64,000 nucleotides of DNA from Pseudomonadota bacterium. Lineage in GTDB: Bacteria > Pseudomonadota > Gammaproteobacteria > Burkholderiales > Burkholderiaceae_C. The notes below the pieces were generated by a model, which had not been told where the DNA came from, made no database searches, and saw only the letters and a program-made list of their open reading frames with translations. The stretch is from contig JAIUPH010000018.1 in NCBI GenBank assembly GCA_020161065.1, forward strand, positions 62,001-126,000. The letters are read 5' to 3'. Of the stretch, positions 31,381 to 39,634 are shown piece by piece; position 1 is the stretch's first letter, and each line of letters starts with the position of its first letter. The position numbers and the translations under genes are program-made.

Positions 31381-33799
31381 CGCCGACCCCGACCGCGTCC
31401 TGCCGGTAGATGGTCAAGCCCTTCAGCGAGCGCGCCGGCGGCGGAAAGGCCAGGCTCGCGAGGTAGCCGATCACGATGCACAGCATGATCGAGATCGCCA
31501 GGTAGAAATACGGGTGCAGCAGGTTCATCGACCACGCGATGGTGGTCAGCACGATGCTGGCGGCCACGCCGATGGCCACGCCTTGCGAGTTGGCGCGGCG
31601 CGTGAACATGCCCAGCGTGTAGGCGCCGGCGAAGCCGCCGCCGAGCAGGCCGGCCAGCTCGATCGACACGTCGAACAGCGAATGGATGTCGTAGCGCGAC
31701 AGCAGCAGCGCGAAGCCGATGCCCACCAGCCCGGCGGCCACCGTCATCCATTCGGCGAAGCGCACGCTGCGCGCCGGGTCGGGGTGCTCGACGAGCTTCT
31801 CGTAGAAGTCCACCGAGGCCAGCGTCGAGACGCTGTTGATGATGCTGGACAGCGTGGCCATCGCGGCGGCGAAGATGCCGGCGATGATCAGCCCGGTGAG
31901 GCCGCTGGGCAGCTCGGCGGCGATGAACAGCGGAAAGGTCGCGTCGATCGGCAGCAGCGGGTTCATCCGCTCGGGGTGGTGCTGGTAGTAGACGAACAGC
32001 GCGGTGCCGATGCCGTAGAACACGAAGCCGCCGGGGATCATGATGGCCGCGAAGGCCCAGATCGAGCGCCCGGCGTCGCGCGCATTGGGCGTCGACAGCG
32101 TGCGCTGCATCAGCACCTGGTCTTTCGGGAAGGTCAGCACCACGTCGAACAGCACCAGGAACACGAAGCCCCACACCGTGGCCTTGGTGAGGTCGAAGCT
32201 GAAGTCGAACAACTTCGTCTTGTGCTCGGCCGCCGCCGCGCGCACGAACTCGGCCGCGCCGCCGTCGAGCGACCACACCATGAAGGCGATGGCGAACAAG
32301 GCGCCGCCCATCTTGACGACGAGCTGCACGATGTCGGTCCACACCACCGCCTTCATGCCGCCCAAGGCGGTGTAGACGATGGTGAAGCCGCCCATCAGCA
32401 GGATGCTCCACGTCACCGGAATGCCGGTGATGGTGGCAATCGCCAGCGAGGGCAGGAACAGGATCACGCTCATGCGGCTGCCCAGCTGCGTCAGCATGAA
32501 CAGCGCGCTGGCCAGCATGCGGATGGCGGGGTGGAAGCGCGTCTCCAGGTAGCTGAACACGCTCATCAGGTCCAGCCGGCGCAGCAGCGGCACGATCCAC
32601 ACGGCCACGAACATCAGCCCCAGCACGGCGATGAGGTTGTTGGTCATGTACTGCCAGTTGGTCTCGAAGGCCTTGGCCGGGATCGCGATGTAGCTGATGG
32701 AGCTGGTGTTGGCCGCGTACAGGCTGACGCCGGCGGCCCAGAACGGGATGGAGCGGCCGCCGACGAAGAACTCGGCCGTCGACTGGCGTTTCTCGCGCAG
32801 GTAGAAGTACAGCCCGATGCCCAGCATGCCGGCGAGGTAGACCAGGATAACGAGCCAGTCGAGCGTCTTCAGCAGCAGCTTGCCCGACTCGATTTCCAGC
32901 GTGCGCGCGGCGCCGGCGCCGTCCAGCCACAGCCAGCCGTCGCCGTAGGCCGCGGCCTGCGCCAGGCCGGGCATCGCGCCGTCGGGCAGCGGCGCCCAGG
33001 CCTGGGTGATGGTCTGCCAGCTCATCAGCCGCGGCGCCTCGGTGCCGGCCGGCTGCAGCGCGAACAGCGCATGCGCCTGGCCGCTGGCGCGCACGGCGCC
33101 GGCCGCCAGCCGGCCGGGCAAGTCGGCGCGCGGCGGCAGCGGCTGCCAGCCGCCGTCGGCCGTCCAGCGCAGCAGGCGCTGCGGCTGCGCCGCGGTGGCG
33201 CCGGGCAGCACGACGAAGACGGCGCGGCTTTGCGCCAGCAGCGCCAGCGGTGCCTCGTCGCCGGGCCAGCCCGCTTGCGCGCGCCAGGCCGGCGCCGGCG
33301 CGTCCCGCGCCAGTTGCAGCAGCGTGGCGCGGCCGGCGGCGTCCAGGCCGGCCAGCCACAGGCGGTCGGCCGTGGCGGCAAGCCTGGCCTGGCGCAGCGG
33401 CGCCGGCAGCGCGGGCAGCGGCTGCAGCGCCGGGCCGCCGGGCGCCAGCGTTAGCCGCGCGACCTGCTCGGCCTGCTGGGCTTGGCCATCACGGCCCAGC
33501 AGCACGAAGGCGCGGCCGCCTTGCGAGACGGCCGCCAGCAACGGCAGCGGTGGCGCCCAAGGCTTGGGCTGCCACGTGGTGCCGGCGGGCGGCAGCACCC
33601 AGGCCGCATCGGCGCCCAGCGCGATGGCCTGGCCATCGACCACGGCCAGCGCCTGCACCGCGGCGCCGGCGGGCAGGCTGGGCAGCGTGGCGCGGCGCAA
33701 CTGGGCCAGGCTTTCGGCGCGCGCCGCGGTGGCGGCGGCCAGCCCGAAGATCGACGACAACAGCAGCAACGAGACCAGTCGCCGCAGCCCGCCCCGCAT
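31367..33799 (-). CDS. Sodium/solute symporter with N-terminal beta-propeller domain
   Basis: 810 residues. Residues 1-28 are a signal peptide, ~30-300 a periplasmic domain of repeated short blades (for example VVDGQAIALGADAAWVLPP, GGRAFVLLGRDG, RLWLAGLDAAG, RAVFVVLPG), consistent with a kelch/NanM-like propeller. From ~316 the sodium:solute symporter (SSS) core follows, with about 13-14 helices (LDWLVILVYLAGMLGIGLYF onward) and SSS motifs GGRSIPFWAAGVSLYAANTS and IAGIFAAAMATLSSIINS. Similar propeller-SSS fusions occur in bacteria that use sialic acid and other sugars, where the propeller may be a mutarotase. Its stop lies inside the sulfatase start region; its ATG overlaps the lyase stop (TGATG). 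Confidence 0.87.
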   Translation of the reverse strand: MRGGLRRLVSLLLLSSIFGLAAATAARAESLAQLRRATLPSLPAGAAVQALAVVDGQAIALGADAAWVLPPAGTTWQPKPWAPPLPLLAAVSQGGRAFVLLGRDGQAQQAEQVARLTLAPGGPALQPLPALPAPLRQARLAATADRLWLAGLDAAGRATLLQLARDAPAPAWRAQAGWPGDEAPLALLAQSRAVFVVLPGATAAQPQRLLRWTADGGWQPLPPRADLPGRLAAGAVRASGQAHALFALQPAGTEAPRLMSWQTITQAWAPLPDGAMPGLAQAAAYGDGWLWLDGAGAARTLEIESGKLLLKTLDWLVILVYLAGMLGIGLYFYLREKRQSTAEFFVGGRSIPFWAAGVSLYAANTSSISYIAIPAKAFETNWQYMTNNLIAVLGLMFVAVWIVPLLRRLDLMSVFSYLETRFHPAIRMLASALFMLTQLGSRMSVILFLPSLAIATITGIPVTWSILLMGGFTIVYTALGGMKAVVWTDIVQLVVKMGGALFAIAFMVWSLDGGAAEFVRAAAAEHKTKLFDFSFDLTKATVWGFVFLVLFDVVLTFPKDQVLMQRTLSTPNARDAGRSIWAFAAIMIPGGFVFYGIGTALFVYYQHHPERMNPLLPIDATFPLFIAAELPSGLTGLIIAGIFAAAMATLSSIINSVSTLASVDFYEKLVEHPDPARSVRFAEWMTVAAGLVGIGFALLLSRYDIHSLFDVSIELAGLLGGGFAGAYTLGMFTRRANSQGVAIGVAASIVLTTIAWSMNLLHPYFYLAISIMLCIVIGYLASLAFPPPARSLKGLTIYRQDAVGVGDAAL

Positions 33800-34779
33800 C
33801 AGCGCGGCTCCTCGCGCGCGCCGCTGGCGGCCAGGGGCTTGGCGGCCGACAGCAGTGCCTGCGCGCGGCGCACGAAGGGCGCGTCGACCATCAGGCCGTC
33901 GACCGTCAAGGCGCCGCGGCCTTCGCCTTCGGCCTGCGCAGCGGCGTCCAGCACGCGGCGGGCCCAGGCCAGCTCGGCCTCGGTGGCGCTGAACACGGCG
34001 TTGGCCACGCCCACCTGGTTGGGGTGGATGCAGCTCTTGCCGGTGAAGCCGAGGCGGCGCGCCATCAAGGCCTCGACGCGGTAGCCGTCGGGGTCGCTCA
34101 GGTCGGGAAAGGCGCCGTCGTACGCCGGCACGCCGGCGGCACCGGCGGCCAGGCGCAGCGCATGCAGCGTGGCGTGGACGTTGACCGGCTCGCCGCGCGC
34201 GATGCCCAACGGTTCATACAAGTCGGCCAGGCCGAGCTGCAGCCCGGCGACGCGCGCATCGGCAGCGCCGATCTCGGCGCCGCGCAGCAGCGCCGCGGCG
34301 CTTTCGATGTTGACCAGCAGTCCGCGCGGCGCCAGGCCTTCGACCGCGGCTTCGGCGGCCTGCAGCGCGGCGGCGGCGCGGCGCACGTCGGCCGCGCACT
34401 CGGCCTTGGGCAGGTTGATCCAGTCGAGCCCCGGGCGCACGACGGCGTGCATGTCGTCTTCGAACCAGGGCGTGCCGGGCGCGTTGACGCGCACGATGAT
34501 CAGCGGCCGGCGCGCCGCGGCGGCGCGGCCGCCGGCGATGCCGTCGAGCAGCGCGGCCACGTGGGCGCGCGCCGCCGCCTTGGCCGCCGGCGGCACCGCG
34601 TCTTCGAGGTCGAACGACAGCGCGTCGGCGGGGCCGGCCAGCGCCTTGTCGAACAGTTCGGGGCGCGAGCCGGGGACGAACAGCTTGCTGCGAAAACCGC
34701 GCTGGGCGCTGAAGGGTGGTATCGGCACGGGCGGCAGTGTGGGCCAAGCGGGGCGCGGCCGTCCCGCGGGCGCGACCAT
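33799..34779 (-). CDS. HpcH/HpaI-CitE family aldolase/lyase
   Basis: 326 residues from the ATG at 34779; an in-frame TTG at 34785 would add two. It is a TIM-barrel C-C lyase of the citrate-lyase-beta/malyl-CoA lyase type: FRSKLFVPGSRPELFDKAL at the N-terminus, FDLEDAVPP with the metal-site acid, LIIVRVNAPGTPWF, INLPKAE, LLVNIESAAALL and FTGKSCIHPNQV are all classic CitE motifs. The last is normally involved in acyl-CoA binding. It cleaves a CoA-linked or free hydroxy acid to acetyl-CoA or pyruvate-type products; the substrate is not known. Its stop overlaps the symporter start (TGATG). Confidence 0.9.
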   Translation of the reverse strand: MVAPAGRPRPAWPTLPPVPIPPFSAQRGFRSKLFVPGSRPELFDKALAGPADALSFDLEDAVPPAAKAAARAHVAALLDGIAGGRAAAARRPLIIVRVNAPGTPWFEDDMHAVVRPGLDWINLPKAECAADVRRAAAALQAAEAAVEGLAPRGLLVNIESAAALLRGAEIGAADARVAGLQLGLADLYEPLGIARGEPVNVHATLHALRLAAGAAGVPAYDGAFPDLSDPDGYRVEALMARRLGFTGKSCIHPNQVGVANAVFSATEAELAWARRVLDAAAQAEGEGRGALTVDGLMVDAPFVRRAQALLSAAKPLAASGAREEPR

Positions 34780-34819
34780 CTTCAAACGATAGCTTTGCTT
34801 CGCTGCCGGCCGGCGCGGC

Positions 34820-37800
34820 TCAACGCGCCGGATCGCCGAACAGCGCGTACGGCGCCCAGTAGAACGGATGGCTCCAGCGGCCGTCGCCGAGGCCGCCGTC
34901 GATCATCGCCAGCTGCGCCTGGCGCAGGCTGTCGGCGCGCGAGCTGCCGCCGCGCGCGTGCTGGCGGAACGTGCCGGCGCTGAGCTGCGCGGCCGACGCC
35001 GAATCCACCGCCCAGTGCGTGGCCAGCACCGAGCGCGCGCCGGCGAAGAAGAAGCCGCGCACCAGGCCCGACATCGCGGCCCCGCCCTGCTCGCCGGCCG
35101 CGGTGTTGCAGGCCGACAGCAGCACCCACTGTGCGTTCAGGCGCAGCGTCAGCACGTCGTCGAGTTCGAGCAAGGGCGACTCGCCGTCCTGCCCGGTGGC
35201 CGCCATCGCCAGCGCCGGGCGGCTGATGCCGGGCTGCTCGCCGGGCATCAGGCCGTGGGTGGCGAAGGCCAGCACGCGGCGGTCGATCAGCGGCGTGCCC
35301 AGCACCGCGGCGCGCGTGGCCTTGGCACCGAGCAGCAAGTCGGCGGCGGGGTCGGCGCCCAGCGCATCGGCCACGGCGATCAGCTCGGCGCGCGTCTCGG
35401 GCAGCGGCGGAATGTCGGCATAACGAAAACCCCACTCGGCGTCGTAGCGCGTGGCGGTGGCGCCAACGGTGCGACCGCCGGCGGCCGCGGCGGGCCGGCC
35501 GGCGGCAGCGTCGAACTGCGGGTCGCCGAAGCCGAGCAAGGCCTTCGCGGCCGCCGGCGGCGCCGCGCCGCGGCGCAAGGCGAGCAGCGCCGCCGCCGAC
35601 GGCAACTGCGTGACTGGCATGCGCCGCAGCAGCCAGGCCGGCGCGGCGCCGGCGGCCGGCGGCTCGGTCACCAGCACGGCCAGCGGCAGGCTGGCCAGCG
35701 CGCCGTTGCTGGCGACGATCAAGGACTTCACCTCGCGCAGCGCGCCGTCCAGCGGGCCCAGCAGCTCGCGGTAGAAGGCGTGCAGCGCCGCCGGCTGCAG
35801 CGGCGGGCGCTGGGCGGCCGGCTGCTCGCCGATGTCCAGCATGCGGCGCAAGGCGGCCACGCGCTCGCCGAGCGCCGCCGCGCCCAGCGGGCTGATCGCC
35901 ATGCGCAGCGGGCCGTCGGCGGCCAGCAGCCACAGCAGCGTGTGCGTCTCGGCGGGGTGCACGAGCAGCAGCCCCTCGCCCGGCAGCAGCAGCCGGCGCA
36001 GCGCGTCGGCGCGCGGCGTGGTCGGCGTCACCAGGTCGGCGTAGGCCGGAAACTGCGCGGCGATGGCGCCGCGCTGGCCCTCCAGCGCCTGGCGGCCGGC
36101 GGCGGCTTCGGCCTGCAGCGCGCGCGCCTCGTCGCGGGCGCGGCGCCACTGCTCCTGCACGGCCTTGCGCTCGGCTTCGGGCAGCGCCTTGAAGCCTTCG
36201 GCGCGCGTCTCGCGGCCCAGCCGGTCCTGCTCGGCCAGCGCCGCATTCAGGCGGCGAAAGCTCTGCGCGACGGCCTGGCGTTGCGCCTGCTCCTGCTCCA
36301 GCAGGCTGCGCAGCGCCGGCGTGCCGGCCAGCACGCGCGCCGTGCTGTCGGTGATGGCGCGCTGCGTGGCGCCCAGGCTCAGGCGGTCGGCGATCTGCAG
36401 CGCGCGTTCGGCCTGCGCCGGCGGCGGCGGCCGGCCCTGGCGCAGCGCCTCGATCTGCACCTGCAGGTACTCGTCGAAGGCGATGCCGAGCACGAAGCCG
36501 CGCAGGCCGCGCTCGTCGAGGTCGCGCCAGCCGCCGGGGGTGTCCAGCGTGGCGGCGAACAGCGACTCGTAGTCGGCCAGGGCCGCCGCGGTCTCGCCGC
36601 GGCGCAGGCGGACCACGGCGCGCACGCCGGCGGCTTCCTGCGTCAGCGGATGCTCGGCGCCGTACAGGCGGGCGCGGCCGCGGTGCAGCCGCTCGGCCTG
36701 TTCGGCCGCTTCGTCGAGGCGGCCGTTCTTCGCCGCCAGCAACGCCAGCAGGCGGCTGTCGGCCGCGCGGTTGCGCGCCAGCGCATCGGCCGACATCTCG
36801 GCCAGGTAGGCGCGATAGACCTGGTCGGCCTCGGACCAGCGGCGCAGGCCGATCAGCGCGCGCACGACTTCCTGGCGCGCCAGCCAGCGCGTGTGGCTGT
36901 TGACGTCGGAGCCGACGCGCGCGAGCGCCGCGTCGGATTCGCGCGCCGCCGCCAGGCCGGCCTCGTATTGCTGCGTGGCCACCAGGCCGGTGGCCAGCCG
37001 GTACTGCCAGCGCGCGCCCAACGCATCACTCGACTGGCCGTTGCGCCAGGCGGCGAGGTTGCTGCGCGCGATCTCGATCGCCTCCTGCGAACGCCCTTCG
37101 CGCACCAGCGCATAGACCAGCATGCCTTGCGAGCCGTCGAGCCAGCCGATGGCGTCGATCAGCGCCGGCGTGCCCGGCGCGGTGCCGCGCTCGCGCAGCG
37201 CCTGCAGCAGCCGCCGGCTCTGGCCGACGGCCTGGCGCAGCGAGGCGACGGCGCCGGCCAGGTCGCCGCCGTTGGCCTGCACCTCGGACTGCACCTGCAA
37301 GCGCTCGATCGCCAGGTCCGCGGGCGGCGTGCCGCCGGCCGCCTGCATGGCCTCGCGCGACAGCGCATCGGCACGGCCCCACAGCCGCAGCAGCCGCGCG
37401 CGGTCGCGCTGCTGGGCGGCGAAGTAGGTCTGGCGCAGGGCGACCAGCGCGCGCGCGGCCGGCGACAGGCTGCGGTCGTTGACGAAAGGCTCGGCGGCCT
37501 CCATCGCCCGGCCCTGGCTGCCCCAGGTGAACTCGGCGTTGAGGTAGCGGCGCACCCATTCGTCGCCGCCCGGCCGGCCGCGGCCGGCATCGGCCAGGCT
37601 GCGCGCCAGCTCCAGCACGCGCGAGCGCTGCTCCAGCCGCAGCGCGGCGCGGTACTGGCGCTGCAGCAGGGCGTAGCGCGCATCGGCATCGGCCGGCAAG
37701 GCTTGTTCGAGCACGCGCGCGGCTTCGTCGCGCGACAGCCGGGCCGCGTCGGCATCGGGCGGCTCGGCGGCGCTGGTCGCCGCCTCGTCGTCGCCTTCGG

Positions 37801-37912
37801 CCTGCGCGCGCGCCGCCGTGGGGCCGCCCGCCAGGCCCAGCAGCACGGCCAGGACCAGCGCGGTCGACCGCGCCGCTGACATCACCGATGAAGGTCGCAC
37901 CGCGCTCGGCAT
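34820..37912 (-). CDS. Exported CHAT-domain cysteine protease with helical repeat region
   Basis: 1030 residues from the ATG at 37912, which has AGGAGA just upstream; an ATG at 37882 also fits. A signal peptide (TALVLAVLLGLAGGPTAARAQA) implies export. Residues ~60-620 are TPR-like helical repeats, with a coiled-coil-rich stretch near 600-680. The C-terminal ~330 residues are a CHAT domain of the caspase clan: LLPGEGLLLVHPAETHTLLWL opens it, catalytic His is ~886 in VLAFATHGLM and Cys ~935 in VLLSACNTAAG, followed by VRGFFFAGARSVLATHW. TPR-CHAT proteins are known from type III-E CRISPR and other defence systems, but no CRISPR locus is nearby and this one is exported. Target unknown. Confidence 0.87.
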   Translation of the reverse strand: MPSAVRPSSVMSAARSTALVLAVLLGLAGGPTAARAQAEGDDEAATSAAEPPDADAARLSRDEAARVLEQALPADADARYALLQRQYRAALRLEQRSRVLELARSLADAGRGRPGGDEWVRRYLNAEFTWGSQGRAMEAAEPFVNDRSLSPAARALVALRQTYFAAQQRDRARLLRLWGRADALSREAMQAAGGTPPADLAIERLQVQSEVQANGGDLAGAVASLRQAVGQSRRLLQALRERGTAPGTPALIDAIGWLDGSQGMLVYALVREGRSQEAIEIARSNLAAWRNGQSSDALGARWQYRLATGLVATQQYEAGLAAARESDAALARVGSDVNSHTRWLARQEVVRALIGLRRWSEADQVYRAYLAEMSADALARNRAADSRLLALLAAKNGRLDEAAEQAERLHRGRARLYGAEHPLTQEAAGVRAVVRLRRGETAAALADYESLFAATLDTPGGWRDLDERGLRGFVLGIAFDEYLQVQIEALRQGRPPPPAQAERALQIADRLSLGATQRAITDSTARVLAGTPALRSLLEQEQAQRQAVAQSFRRLNAALAEQDRLGRETRAEGFKALPEAERKAVQEQWRRARDEARALQAEAAAGRQALEGQRGAIAAQFPAYADLVTPTTPRADALRRLLLPGEGLLLVHPAETHTLLWLLAADGPLRMAISPLGAAALGERVAALRRMLDIGEQPAAQRPPLQPAALHAFYRELLGPLDGALREVKSLIVASNGALASLPLAVLVTEPPAAGAAPAWLLRRMPVTQLPSAAALLALRRGAAPPAAAKALLGFGDPQFDAAAGRPAAAAGGRTVGATATRYDAEWGFRYADIPPLPETRAELIAVADALGADPAADLLLGAKATRAAVLGTPLIDRRVLAFATHGLMPGEQPGISRPALAMAATGQDGESPLLELDDVLTLRLNAQWVLLSACNTAAGEQGGAAMSGLVRGFFFAGARSVLATHWAVDSASAAQLSAGTFRQHARGGSSRADSLRQAQLAMIDGGLGDGRWSHPFYWAPYALFGDPAR

Positions 37913-37934
37913 GGCTTCTCCTGCAGGCGCCGCA

Positions 37935-37976
37935 TGGTAGCGGTGTGGTAGCGGCATGGTGCGGCGTGGTGCGGCC
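37935..37976. repeat. Degenerate tandem repeat in CHAT/ClpP divergent spacer
   Basis: Four units beginning TGGT: TGGTAGCGGTG, TGGTAGCGGCA, TGGTGCGGCG, TGGTGCGGCC (11, 11, 10, 10 bases). It lies in the 126-bp divergent spacer between the CHAT gene and the ClpP-like gene and could affect promoter spacing. Confidence 0.6.
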
Positions 37977-38010
37977 TGCCCCGCCGGCCGGCGTGGCGGG
38001 CCCCATTTGC

Positions 38011-38016
38011 GACAAT
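38011..38016 (+). promoter_or_regulatory. -10-like box of the clpP-like/bolA transcript
   Basis: GACAAT preceded by TTGC (TTGCGACAAT) lies 23 bases before the clpP-like ATG. TTGCGACAATGC is a frequent -10 context in Burkholderiales promoters by general experience. No clear -35 hexamer is present in the GC-rich DNA upstream. Confidence 0.35.
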
Positions 38017-38038
38017 GCGCGCTGCTCAGGAGTTGCCC

Positions 38039-38665
38039 ATGCCCTTGTCCATGCCCATGTCTCTGCATACCTCAGGCGCCGCCGACGAGGCCCCCGCCAA
38101 GACCGACGCCGCCGACCGCCCCAGCGGCCTGGCCGAACAGCTGGCGTTCAAGTCGCGCTTCGTGCTCGTCTTCGGCGAGATCGACGACCAGCTGGCGCGC
38201 CGCGTCTGCGAGCGGCTGATCCTGCTGTCGCAGGCCAGCGAAGCGCCGATCCAGATGCTGATCTCCAGCCCCGGCGGCCACGTCGAATCGGGCGACGCGA
38301 TCCACGACATGATCCGCTTCGTGCGCGCGCCGGTCACCTGCATCGGCACCGGCTGGGTGGCCAGCGCCGCCACCCACATCTACCTGGCCGCGCCCAAGGA
38401 ACGCCGCGTGTGCCTGCCCAACACGCGCTTCATGATCCACCAGCCCGCGGGCGGCGCCGGCGGCCGCGCCACCGACATCGCGATCCAGGCCAAGGAGATC
38501 ATCAAGACGCGCGAGCGCATCGCCCGCGTGATCGCCGCCGAGACTGGCCACCCGGTGGAAAAGGTGCGCGCCGACATGGAGCGCGACTACTGGATGACGG
38601 CCGACGAAGCCATCGCCTACGGCATTGCCTCGCGCGTGGTGGTGAACCAGAAGGACCTGGCCTGA
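38039..38665 (+). CDS. ClpP-family serine protease subunit
   Basis: 208 residues from the ATG at 38039, preceded by AGGAG with six-base spacing. The catalytic triad of ClpP is conserved: Ser109 in CIGTGWVASAATHIYL (E. coli has GQAASMG), His134 in CLPNTRFMIHQPAGG, Asp183 in ADMERDYW. The oxyanion loop differs from housekeeping ClpP (ASAATH in place of ASMGA) and there is an N-terminal Ala/Asp extension of ~30 residues. No clpX or tig neighbours are present, so this is probably a second, specialised ClpP rather than the core one. It lies 2 bp upstream of bolA and is divergent from the CHAT protease. Confidence 0.87.
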   Translation: MPLSMPMSLHTSGAADEAPAKTDAADRPSGLAEQLAFKSRFVLVFGEIDDQLARRVCERLILLSQASEAPIQMLISSPGGHVESGDAIHDMIRFVRAPVTCIGTGWVASAATHIYLAAPKERRVCLPNTRFMIHQPAGGAGGRATDIAIQAKEIIKTRERIARVIAAETGHPVEKVRADMERDYWMTADEAIAYGIASRVVVNQKDLA

Positions 38666-38667
38666 GC

Positions 38668-38910
38668 ATGGCGACGCCGACCCCGGAACTCGTGCGCCAG
38701 TACATCGCCGCCGGCCTGCGCTGCACCCACCTGGACGTGGAAGGCGACGGCCAGCACTTCTTCGCCACCATCGTGTCGCCGCAGTTCGAGGGGCTGCCGC
38801 GCGTGCGCCGCCACCAGCTGGTCTACGGCGCCTTGGGCGACCGCATGCGCGAGGAGATCCACGCGCTGTCGATGAAGACGCTGACGCCGGCCGAGTACGA
38901 AACGACATGA
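38668..38910 (+). CDS. BolA/IbaG family protein
   Basis: 80 residues. ATG at 38668, two bases after the ClpP-like stop, so co-transcribed. The BolA fold is recognised from [22 protein letters not shown], the [26 protein letters not shown] stretch and the conserved Cys20 (with His residues) that ligates [2Fe-2S] with monothiol glutaredoxin. IbaG-type proteins act in Fe-S trafficking. In most Burkholderiales it is followed by murA then hisG; here only a repeat separates it from hisG. Confidence 0.88.
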   Translation: MATPTPELVRQYIAAGLRCTHLDVEGDGQHFFATIVSPQFEGLPRVRRHQLVYGALGDRMREEIHALSMKTLTPAEYETT

Positions 38911-38911
38911 C

Positions 38912-38953
38912 GACCCCCACGCTCACGCCGTTCGCGGCCCCCCGAGGGGGTGC
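38912..38953 (-). repeat. Intergenic repeat, family B copy 2 (inverted)
   Basis: CCCCCACGCTCACGCCGTTC followed by GCGGCCCCCCGAGGGGG is the reverse complement of the copy at 16557-16600 with a few changes. A further GGACCCTTCGGGCGGCCGGG stretch follows before the hisG start. It sits between bolA and hisG, where murA usually is. Confidence 0.7.
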
Positions 38954-38986
38954 GTCGGACCCTTCGGGCGGCCGGGCGGGCCCGAC

Positions 38987-39634
38987 GTGATCACCCTCGC
39001 CCTCAGCAAGGGCCGCATCTTCGACGACACGCTGCCGCTGCTGCACGCCGCCGGCATCGAGGTGCTGGAAGACCCGGAGAAGAGCCGCAAGCTGATCATC
39101 GGCACCAGCCGGCCGGACCTGCGCGTGGTGCTGGTGCGCGCCTCCGACGTGCCCACCTACGTGCAGCAAGGCGGCGCCGACCTCGGCGTGGCCGGCCTCG
39201 ACGTGCTGCTGGAGCACGACAGCCACGGCCTGTACCGCCCGCTGGACCTGGGCATCGCGCGCTGCCGGCTGAGCGTGGCGACGCGCGCCGACTTCGATTA
39301 CGCCAGCGCCGTGCGCCAGGGCTCGCGCATCCGCGTCGCCACCAAGTACACGCAGCTTGCGCGCCAGCATTTCGCCGCCAAGGGCGTGCACGTGGACCTC
39401 ATCAAGCTCTACGGCAGCATGGAGCTGGCGCCGCTGACCGGGCTGGCCGACGCCATCGTCGACCTGGTGTCGACCGGCAGCACGCTGAAGGCCAACCACC
39501 TGCTGGAGGTCGAGCGCATCATGGACATCAGCGCGCGGCTGGTCGTCAACCAGGCGGCGCTGAAGCTGCAGCGCGAGCCGATCCGCAAGCTGATCGACGC
39601 CTTCGAGGCCGCGGTGGCGGCGCCCGCCGCATGA
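38987..39634 (+). CDS. hisG: ATP phosphoribosyltransferase, short form
   Basis: First enzyme of histidine synthesis; condenses ATP with PRPP. 215 residues without the C-terminal regulatory domain, so this is the HisG_S form that works as a hetero-octamer with HisZ; hisZ is not in the window. The GTG at 38987 begins the invariant [15 protein letters not shown]. Other family motifs are [48 protein letters not shown] and the PRPP-binding [22 protein letters not shown]. No strong Shine-Dalgarno sequence is seen. It is coupled to hisD by ATGA. Confidence 0.96.
   Translation: MITLALSKGRIFDDTLPLLHAAGIEVLEDPEKSRKLIIGTSRPDLRVVLVRASDVPTYVQQGGADLGVAGLDVLLEHDSHGLYRPLDLGIARCRLSVATRADFDYASAVRQGSRIRVATKYTQLARQHFAAKGVHVDLIKLYGSMELAPLTGLADAIVDLVSTGSTLKANHLLEVERIMDISARLVVNQAALKLQREPIRKLIDAFEAAVAAPAA

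Noticed and set aside
34868-37879. A 1003-residue plus-strand open frame antisense to the CHAT gene
   Set aside because: Composition is dominated by Arg, Ala, Gly and Gln with no recognisable motif, while the minus strand encodes a clear CHAT protein with both catalytic residues and an AGGAGA start.
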